A stretch of 7,728 bases of DNA, taken from the NCBI GenBank assembly GCA_036496265.1, contig DASXLL010000318.1, forward strand, positions 1 through 7,728, written 5' to 3'. This document shows, one piece after another, positions 1-5,029 of the stretch (its first letter is position 1; the number at the start of each line of letters is the position of its first letter). The position numbers and the translations under genes are program-made. The stretch is from CAYLLN01 sp036496265. GTDB taxonomy: Bacteria; Planctomycetota; Planctomycetia; Pirellulales; Pirellulaceae. Below the pieces are notes generated by a model. The model ran no database searches. It was not told the DNA's origin and saw only the letters and a program-made list of their open reading frames with translations.

Positions 1-161
1 TTTCGCTAAGCAGCAAACGGATCAGCGACGCCGCCATCGAGGACATTGCACAGATTCGCCAACTATCGAGATTAGATTTCAATTACACATCTATAACCAA
101 GGAGGGTCTCAGTCGCCTAAAGTCAGCTCTACCCGACTGCCACATCACGGCCGCCCCATGA
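1..161 (+). CDS. Leucine-rich-repeat protein, C-terminal fragment
   Basis: This is the 3' end of a gene that starts before the window. The reading frame begins at base 3 and gives 52 residues before a TGA at 159-161. The fragment shows LRR-type spacing: ISDAAIEDIAQ, then LSRLDFNYTSITKEGLSRL, ending in a cap-like SALPDCHITAAP. The order 'L-x-L-x-(F/N)-x-T-x-I-(T/S)-x-x-G-L-x-x-L' followed by 'ALP-x-C-x-I' matches, from memory, the last repeat and tail of the LRR proteins that are abundant in planctomycetes. Such repeats form a curved solenoid for protein binding. The partner, the upstream domains and the cellular location lie outside the window. It is convergent with the next gene, so it is not part of that transcription unit. 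Confidence in the repeat type is good; function is unknown. Confidence 0.72.
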   Translation, partial: SLSSKRISDAAIEDIAQIRQLSRLDFNYTSITKEGLSRLKSALPDCHITAAP

Positions 162-177
162 AGGCCAAATCAATGTA

Positions 178-200
178 GGCCCCTTGCTCCGCAAGGGCCC
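178..200. terminator. GC-rich hairpin between convergent genes, possible bidirectional terminator
   Basis: CCCTTGC (181-187), loop TCC, GCAAGGG (191-197) form a perfect 7-bp stem. It can be lengthened by two G-C pairs if C180 is bulged. The hairpin lies 17-36 bp after the LRR stop codon and about 55 bp beyond the end of the minus-strand gene at 255, where a shared terminator would be expected. There is no T-tract on either side, so it is not a canonical intrinsic terminator. The call rests on stem and position only. Confidence 0.35.
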
Positions 201-254
201 GCGCACCAATTCGCGCTCAACACACAACGGACTGTCACGACCGAACCGCTGCCT

Positions 255-2741
255 CTACGGCCTAACCTCAATCACAAATCGCTGCCGCGCCGTGCCAACT
301 TTCTCCGGGCGCAAATCAACCACCTTTTCATTGCCCCACTGAAGCTGACTCGGGTCGAGCGTCCGTTGTTCATGTTCGAGCGTCACAGCAACATCAACCT
401 CAAAACGCCCCGCGGCTTCTGGCCTGCCGGATAATCGGCCCGCTGATTCGTCCATTTTCAGCCAGCTCGGCCCTTGCTCGAGCGTGTATCGCGGCTGCTC
501 AACGTCCCAGTAGTTCATCACCTCCTTGCCATTCACAACCCGCGTCCGCGCATCGCCCAGTGAGCGGATTGCTTGCACGTCATACACATACTCTGAGCCT
601 AGCTTGGCTTGCTCGGCGGGCTTGCTGTAGATGACGCTTCGCGGCGCGGCAGCATAGTCGGAGCTTCCGCTCCGCTTACCGGCCGCGTCGACGGCGACAA
701 CCCGATAAAAAGCCTTGTTGGCAGGAGAAACTTCTCCGCCCGCCCCCACCACAGCTAGCTCCGTATCGCTCGTTTCTGCCACGAAATTCGCTGCAAATCG
801 CGTCGGGGATTTCGAAACCGTCTGTTGCCGCGGATCGTACATCCCAGCCGCGACCGTGAACGGTTCGTCGCTCACCGAAAAACCCTTCTCATCGCTGCCG
901 TAAATTCGATAACGCGCCGGCCGATTGCCGATTCTGTTCGGCTGCCAATGCAGCACGCCGACCTTCCGCTCGCTGTCGTATTGCAAAACAACGTCCAGCG
1001 GCGGCGCCGGCCCCCGCGGCGTGAAGCTCCAAGTCGTGCTCCACGGCCCCCACACCCCTTTCGCATCTTTCGCCCGAACATGCCAATAGTATTTGCAATC
1101 CGGATTCAGCTCCCCAGGACTCTTTAAGCAGTACTGAGCCGAGCCGGCATCCGCCGTGCGCGAAATCATCTTGGCAAAACTCATCGACAGCGGCCATTTC
1201 ATATCCGCTCGCGCCGACAGCTCGAAGTGATAATCGGCGATCTTGCCGCCATCGGGATCAATCGCCGGCTGCCACTGAAACACGATATCGGTTCCCTCCG
1301 CCTCGCCCCCGTCGGCGGGCGAAATAGCCGCTGCCGGCGCCGCGGGAGGTACACTGGCCGAACGTTCAATCCACTCATGCGTAATTCGCACCTGCCGCTC
1401 GCCGACCGATTCATCGGAATACGTAAATCGATTTTCCCCCACGCCCATCTCGGGCAGAGCCAGCGGCGCCATCTGCACATCATTCACGATTTTCAGTCCG
1501 CGGAGCCGCGCGGCATCCGACAGGCGGCACCGCACGTAATAGGCATAGCGAGCCGTCCCCACACAAGGAAAAAACGAATCGAGGTCGCTGCCGACGCTTT
1601 CCCAATTCTTGCCGTCCCATGAAATGTCGAACTGAGGATTTGTTCCATCGACTTGGAGCTCGCCCCCGACGAGCACATACGGCGATTGGATCGACCACAC
1701 GATTTCGCCGCTCGTCCCCGCTACCGCCGCCAATCCATCCTCTGCCGCAACGATTCCCTGAGCCGAATCAGCCCCCTTTCGCCACGTCTCCTTTGAAAAA
1801 TCCGGCCGATATTCCCACAGCCCGTCGCAAACCCGCTCGGGAAACTTGTGCTGCTGCGACCCAAAATACTTTACCGGCTCCGTATGACCCCACCGCCAAA
1901 CCAGCGATTCTCCCGGCCGCAGCTTCATGTTCATTCCCGACCCCTGGTTCGCATTGCGATCTCCAGTTATCTCCCCTTCGAAGACATAAATCGAAGCCTC
2001 GCGTTCATCGCCGGCTCGCTCCTCCGGTCGCAGAATGCCATGCGTATGCGTCCGCTTGATCAGGTCATGATCGCGCACAATGTCCTGCTCGCTGGCAATC
2101 GTCCGGTTATCACGCAACAGATAGACCGAATGCATGTCGCCATCGAATAGATGCCACGCCTTGTCATAGAACACTTGCGTCACGCAATGTCCCACGAGCC
2201 GTGCCGGCGCGACCTTCAGCCCCGCCGCCTTCCACAAACCCGCCATGCAAATCGAGTCGTTGCCGCACGTGTTGTGCCCATAGACATTCAGCACCTTTAC
2301 CGGGCTCGCCAGCTCCTTGTTGTCGCCTTGGTAGTGAAATCGATATTGAATCTCCTGCCACCACAGCGCCGTAGCCTTCTCCTGATCCGTCATCCCCGGC
2401 TCAACAGCACGGGCCGCGATCGCCGCCACGCTTCGAAAATCGTTGCGGCCGTTCGAGAGCCACGGATTGATCACATCCGTCGTTCCCACGTTTTCCAGCC
2501 GCACCGATCGATTCGATTCCCAAGTCTGCTCGAACGGCGTCCAAACGCCCTGCGGCGAACGGCAATTCCGCCCATCCATCGTGCCGCTTTGCACAACTCG
2601 ATATTCGAATCGCGCAGCAGCCACATCTTGCACATGCCGCCGGGGCACGTCCGAAGCATGACGATTCGAGTTCCAGGGCGCCAGCTCCTCCCCGCATAGC
2701 GCCATTGGCAAAAGCAGCAATAGCCACAGGGTGATTCGCAT
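255..2741 (-). CDS. Secreted transglutaminase-like protein with FN3-like and Ig-like (He_PIG-type) C-terminal modules
   Basis: The protein has 828 residues, starting at the ATG read from 2741 because that Met is followed at once by a hydrophobic signal peptide (MRITLWLLLLLPMALCG). The frame stays open upstream to 3008, but that part runs through an intergenic repeat and precedes the signal. Residues about 120-235 resemble a transglutaminase/papain-like fold. Cys159 (TCGNDS) opens a helix and is followed 15 residues later by AGLKVAPARLVGHC. His185 and Asp200 are 15 apart in GHCVTQVFYDKAWHLFD, as in the Cys-His-Asp triads of that superfamily. Residues about 250-460 look like beta-sandwich (FDISWDGKNW). 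FN3-like modules follow at about 465-576 and 580-698, and an Ig-like He_PIG-type end at about 702-828 (GPSWLKMDESAGRLSGRP). The paired cysteines 393/405 and 538/549 could form disulfides. Peptidase, amidase or crosslinking activity are all possible; the target is unknown. Divergent from the hydrolase operon. Confidence 0.85.
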   Translation of the reverse strand: MRITLWLLLLLPMALCGEELAPWNSNRHASDVPRRHVQDVAAARFEYRVVQSGTMDGRNCRSPQGVWTPFEQTWESNRSVRLENVGTTDVINPWLSNGRNDFRSVAAIAARAVEPGMTDQEKATALWWQEIQYRFHYQGDNKELASPVKVLNVYGHNTCGNDSICMAGLWKAAGLKVAPARLVGHCVTQVFYDKAWHLFDGDMHSVYLLRDNRTIASEQDIVRDHDLIKRTHTHGILRPEERAGDEREASIYVFEGEITGDRNANQGSGMNMKLRPGESLVWRWGHTEPVKYFGSQQHKFPERVCDGLWEYRPDFSKETWRKGADSAQGIVAAEDGLAAVAGTSGEIVWSIQSPYVLVGGELQVDGTNPQFDISWDGKNWESVGSDLDSFFPCVGTARYAYYVRCRLSDAARLRGLKIVNDVQMAPLALPEMGVGENRFTYSDESVGERQVRITHEWIERSASVPPAAPAAAISPADGGEAEGTDIVFQWQPAIDPDGGKIADYHFELSARADMKWPLSMSFAKMISRTADAGSAQYCLKSPGELNPDCKYYWHVRAKDAKGVWGPWSTTWSFTPRGPAPPLDVVLQYDSERKVGVLHWQPNRIGNRPARYRIYGSDEKGFSVSDEPFTVAAGMYDPRQQTVSKSPTRFAANFVAETSDTELAVVGAGGEVSPANKAFYRVVAVDAAGKRSGSSDYAAAPRSVIYSKPAEQAKLGSEYVYDVQAIRSLGDARTRVVNGKEVMNYWDVEQPRYTLEQGPSWLKMDESAGRLSGRPEAAGRFEVDVAVTLEHEQRTLDPSQLQWGNEKVVDLRPEKVGTARQRFVIEVRP

Positions 2742-2790
2742 ATCAGTTTTCCGAGAAAGGTCGTTCCGTTCGCTCACCACCAAAAAGTCG

Positions 2791-2820
2791 AATATACCTC
2801 CGCAAAAGAATTTCCCGCAA
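2791..2820 (-). promoter_or_regulatory. Candidate sigma-70-type promoter for the transglutaminase-like gene
   Basis: Read on the minus strand, TTGCGG (complement of 2815-2820) is followed after 18 nt by TATATT (complement of 2791-2796). The -10 matches the consensus at 5 of 6 bases, while the -35 matches only in its TTG. Transcription would start near 2784, giving a leader of about 43 nt to the ATG at 2741. No clear Shine-Dalgarno sequence precedes that ATG, which is common in planctomycetes. This is a motif match only. Confidence 0.3.
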
Positions 2821-2900
2821 TCTTTCCAAATCCACCCAGAATTTGGTCCGGTTTTTTCCCCAAATTGCAATCTATCTAAGGAGGACCGATACTGCGCCCA

Positions 2901-2980
2901 TTGGCAGGGCGAGGCTCCCGCCGAGCCTTTCGTCTGCTCATTGGGAGGGCGAGGCTCTCGCCAAGCCATTCGTCCGCCAA
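2901..2980. repeat. Tandem 40-bp GC-rich intergenic repeat (two copies)
   Basis: The two copies, 2901-2940 and 2941-2980, are directly adjacent and agree at 33 of 40 positions by eye. Both contain the core AGGGCGAGGCTC followed by CGCC and AGCC. In copy 1 GGCTC and GAGCC can pair around CCGCC. In copy 2 GGCGAG and CTCGCC pair around GCT, so each copy is hairpin-capable but with a different stem. Translated, the repeat gives GEAPAEP-like or GSAGASP-like peptides. I remember these at the mis-extended N-termini of many planctomycete protein predictions, which suggests a genome-wide dispersed family. The genome-wide claim is from memory. Confidence 0.75.
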
Positions 2981-3012
2981 TGCAGGCGCAGCTCGAATCG
3001 CCAACCAAGTTT

Positions 3013-3036
3013 AGCGCCCGCGCTCAAGTTGAGCGC
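3013..3036. promoter_or_regulatory. 17-bp palindrome upstream of the hydrolase operon, possible operator or leader hairpin
   Basis: GCGCTCAAGTTGAGCGC (3020-3036) is an inverted repeat with 8-bp arms around one central base. It ends 72 bp before the ATG at 3109. Just before it, AGCGC (3013-3017) can also pair with GCGCT (3020-3024) across two bases, so the GCGCT element has two possible partners. As DNA it could bind a dimeric regulator. As RNA it could form a 7-bp stem with a 3-nt loop in the operon leader. No regulator gene is visible in the window. Confidence 0.4.
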
Positions 3037-3108
3037 ACTGCCGTTGAACTTGAAATTCACAACTCACTAACTCACAACAACTTCCAGCGACTTCTACTGG
3101 CCTTTGTA

Positions 3109-4092
3109 ATGAAAAAACTTCCAACTTTAGCGCCGGACTCGAGTCGTAAGTCCTTAACCGACCTCCGACGATCGCCCCCCGGCAATGTCGTGCCAATCGA
3201 CCGCCGCACCTTCGTCCAAGCCGGCCTGGCGACGACAGCGGTCGCCCTGGTTGCCCCGCGCGCTGAAACCGCCTCAGCAGCCGAGCCAGCCGCTCCTCCC
3301 GAAATCACTGACACCAACATCCACCTCTTCGATTGGCCGTTCCGCAAGCTGAAATACGCCAAAACCGACGCGCTGATCAATAAGCTGCGTAAACATCGCA
3401 TTACCAAAGCGTGGGCCGGCACCTTTGAAGCGGTCCTCCACAAGCAACTCGACGCCGCCAATCGCCGCCTTGCCGAAGAATGCCAAACTCACGGCGACGG
3501 CATGCTAAGGCCCATCGGCAGCGTCAATCCCGCCTGGCCCGACTGGGACGAAGACCTCCGCCGCTGCCACGAGCAATACCGCATGCCCGGCATCCGCCTC
3601 TATCCCGCCTATCATGGTTACACTCTCGACCACCCGGAATTTGTGCGGCTGCTTGCGGATTCCGCGCAGCGAAACCTATTACTCCAAATCGTCCTCCGCC
3701 TGGAAGACGAACGCGTCCACCACGTCGCGACGAATATTCCGCCCCTCAACGTAGCTCCGCTCGTCGATGCCCTGAAAAAAAACCCGACGGCCAAAGTCCA
3801 ACTGATCAACTCGGCAGGTCCCCTCCTCGGCAACAACGTGAACGCTCTCATCCGTGACACGCAAGTCACCTTCGACATCGCCGCCTGTGAAAGCAACGGC
3901 GGCGTCGGAAAACTCCTCGAAGGTAAAAACACCAGCTACCGTGGCACCATCCCCATCGACCGTCTCACCTTCGGCTCCCACGCCCCCTTCTTCCCCTGCG
4001 AATCCGCCCTCCTGAAGCTTTTCGAATCCCCCCTCGCCCTCGACCAGTTTGAAAAACTCGCCAACTCAAACTCCCGCCGCCTGATCGCCTAG
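3109..4092 (+). CDS. Tat-signal amidohydrolase-family (Amidohydro_2-like) protein with degenerate metal site
   Basis: The protein has 327 residues from the ATG at 3109. Residues 31-58 look like a twin-arginine export signal: DRRTFVQ, then a hydrophobic stretch (AGLATTAVALVAP), then small residues around TASAAEP for cleavage. The mature part fits the Amidohydro_2-type TIM barrel of planctomycetes: DTNIHLFDWPF at 68-78, AWAGTFEAVLHK at 101-112, PIGSVNP at 135-141, MPGIRLYPAYHGY at 159-171, LTFGSHAPFF at 286-295. The metal-binding HxH is NxH (Asn70, His72). Gln193 and Asn234 stand where His ligands are expected, and His291 replaces the usual last-strand Asp. It may therefore be a lactonase or decarboxylase-like enzyme working without a standard metal centre, or a binding protein. 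The N-region before RR is long (31 residues), and a GTG at 3190 is an alternative start with a shorter signal. First gene of the cluster, 40 bp before the next. Confidence 0.85.
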   Translation: MKKLPTLAPDSSRKSLTDLRRSPPGNVVPIDRRTFVQAGLATTAVALVAPRAETASAAEPAAPPEITDTNIHLFDWPFRKLKYAKTDALINKLRKHRITKAWAGTFEAVLHKQLDAANRRLAEECQTHGDGMLRPIGSVNPAWPDWDEDLRRCHEQYRMPGIRLYPAYHGYTLDHPEFVRLLADSAQRNLLLQIVLRLEDERVHHVATNIPPLNVAPLVDALKKNPTAKVQLINSAGPLLGNNVNALIRDTQVTFDIAACESNGGVGKLLEGKNTSYRGTIPIDRLTFGSHAPFFPCESALLKLFESPLALDQFEKLANSNSRRLIA

Positions 4093-4093
4093 T

Positions 4094-4121
4094 TTCTGCA
4101 TTCTGAATTCTGCATTCTGAA
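4094..4121. repeat. Heptamer repeat, two alternating 7-mers repeated twice
   Basis: The 40-bp gap between the two amidohydrolase genes is mostly four consecutive heptamers, TTCTGCA-TTCTGAA-TTCTGCA-TTCTGAA, a perfect 14-bp unit present twice. It lies one base after the first stop codon and 11 bases before the next start, replacing any Shine-Dalgarno sequence. I recall similar TTCTG(A/C)A heptamer arrays between genes in planctomycete genomes, but cannot check this. A 7-bp unit would shift frame if copy number changed inside a gene; here it only alters spacing. Confidence 0.9.
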
Positions 4122-4132
4122 TTTATCCTCCC

Positions 4133-5029
4133 ATGCCCTCCGATCCCCGCCAATTTGTTCTCTCCCCCGCCGCCTACGGCCTTCCCACGCGAGAAGACCT
4201 CGTCAAGTTCCGCATCTGGGATCTCCACTATCACGGCTTCCTGGGCGGCGGCATGAAGCAGCACCTCGAAAACCTGTTCTACGTCGAGCGCATGGGCATC
4301 GAACGGATGCTCTCGGTTGACATTGCCGGCACGGCCGCCGACCCACTTGGAACCAAACTCACGGACGATCAAAAAAAGGAAATTCGCGAATACTTGGAGA
4401 AAAACAGCGACCGAATCTCCGGCTTGATTCCCATCGATCCGGGCTTACCCATCGAAAGCTGCCGCAAGATGGAAGAATGGATCGGCAAAGGTCCCTGCAT
4501 CGGCATCAAGTTCTACGGCGGCAACCCCACCGGCACCGTCTGCAGCCATCCCAACACGGACGCCATCATTCGCCTCGCGGCCGACATGAAAGCCGTAATC
4601 TACATCCACACCTGGCTGAAAATCGGCGGCACGCCCCGGCGGCCCGGCGGTGAATCCGAGCGCGGCGAATCGACGCCAATGGACGTCGCAAAACTGGCCG
4701 AGCGCTTTCCCGAAGTCCCGCTCATCTGCGGTCACTCCGGCGGCGATTGGGAACTCGGCGTCCGCGCCGTCCGCCGTCATCCCAACGTCTACATCGAATT
4801 CAGCGGATCCGACCCCCACAGCGGCCAGGTCGATTACACGGTCGTCGAAATTGGCGTCAACCGTCTCATCTGGGGCGGCCACGGCCCGTCGCGATCCTAC
4901 TCGACTGAGCTTTCCAAAGTCCTCGACGCCGATTTAACGCACGACGAGCGCGTCAAAGTGTTCGGCGGCAACCTCCGCCGCCTCGCCGCGCCTATCTTCC
5001 GCCAGAAGGGTTACCAAATTGATGTCTAA
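4133..5029 (+). CDS. Amidohydrolase-family (Amidohydro_2-like) metal-dependent hydrolase, cytoplasmic
   Basis: The protein has 298 residues, starts MPSDPRQF and shows no signal peptide or membrane segment, so it probably acts in the cytoplasm. It is a TIM-barrel amidohydrolase: WDLHYHGF carries the first-strand HxH (His32, His34), GIKFYGG gives Lys126, IYIHTW gives His159, and LICGHSGGDWE gives His201. The final strand reads LIWGGHGPSRSY, with His250 where members usually have Asp (typically GSD or GTD). The ending FGGNLRRL matches the family's C-terminal helix (usually GxNAxRL). Relatives hydrolyse C-N bonds or lactones, or decarboxylate aromatic acids; the substrate here is unknown. It follows the Tat-signal amidohydrolase by 40 bp, filled by a heptamer repeat with no ribosome site, and its last 8 bases overlap the next gene. 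It is better equipped for metal catalysis than its upstream neighbour. Confidence 0.87.
   Translation: MPSDPRQFVLSPAAYGLPTREDLVKFRIWDLHYHGFLGGGMKQHLENLFYVERMGIERMLSVDIAGTAADPLGTKLTDDQKKEIREYLEKNSDRISGLIPIDPGLPIESCRKMEEWIGKGPCIGIKFYGGNPTGTVCSHPNTDAIIRLAADMKAVIYIHTWLKIGGTPRRPGGESERGESTPMDVAKLAERFPEVPLICGHSGGDWELGVRAVRRHPNVYIEFSGSDPHSGQVDYTVVEIGVNRLIWGGHGPSRSYSTELSKVLDADLTHDERVKVFGGNLRRLAAPIFRQKGYQIDV
5004..5010 (+). promoter_or_regulatory. Shine-Dalgarno-like site for the serine hydrolase
   Basis: AGAAGGG lies inside the 3' end of the amidohydrolase gene, 11 nt before the ATG at 5022. It is the only purine-rich start signal I see in the operon. An in-frame TTG at 5019 is directly adjacent. I prefer the ATG because it is a standard start codon and gives the same signal peptide one residue shorter. 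The spacing is a little long. Confidence 0.4.

Larger units (their letters stand above)
2742..3108. other. Divergent intergenic region (367 bp)
   Basis: This is the space between the minus-strand transglutaminase-like gene and the plus-strand hydrolase operon. It holds a candidate minus-strand promoter (2791-2820), a 7-bp inverted repeat AATTTGG/CCAAATT (2840-2846 and 2860-2866) around a T-run, a tandem 40-bp repeat (2901-2980) and a 17-bp palindrome (3020-3036). The flanking genes' reading frames both remain open across it: the minus frame to 3008 and the plus frame from 2731. I regard this as non-coding because each gene has a clear export signal at its inner end. I could not pick a convincing sigma-70-type promoter for the plus-strand operon. 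TTGAAA at 3050-3055 resembles a -35 box but has no matching -10 at normal spacing. Confidence 0.7.

Noticed and set aside
2151..2699. Plus-strand open frame of 182 codons inside the transglutaminase-like gene
   Set aside because: It is Arg/His/Pro-rich with no recognisable motif and is the complement of a convincing coding frame. Typical GC-rich shadow.
2840..2866. Inverted repeat AATTTGG/CCAAATT flanking a T-run as a terminator
   Set aside because: It lies between divergent promoters where no transcript should end. The stem is only 7 bp with a 13-nt loop, and the T-run is in the loop rather than after the stem.
2878..2885. Strong Shine-Dalgarno-like AAGGAGGA in the divergent region
   Set aside because: No ATG, GTG or TTG lies at usable spacing with a plausible frame. 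The following sequence runs into the 40-bp repeats, so it probably does not drive a gene.
2843..3070. Possible small plus-strand gene of 75 codons in the divergent region
   Set aside because: It is built largely from the translated tandem repeat (GEALAKPF) and has no independent coding signal.
3044..3078. Promoter for the hydrolase operon based on TTGAAC/TTGAAA
   Set aside because: The -35-like boxes are fair, but no TATAAT-like hexamer occurs 16-18 nt downstream, so the call would rest on half a motif.
4445..4882. Minus-strand open frame of 145 codons opposite the second amidohydrolase
   Set aside because: Composition is Ala/Asp/Gly/Val-rich as expected from the complement of C-ending codons. 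No family resemblance.
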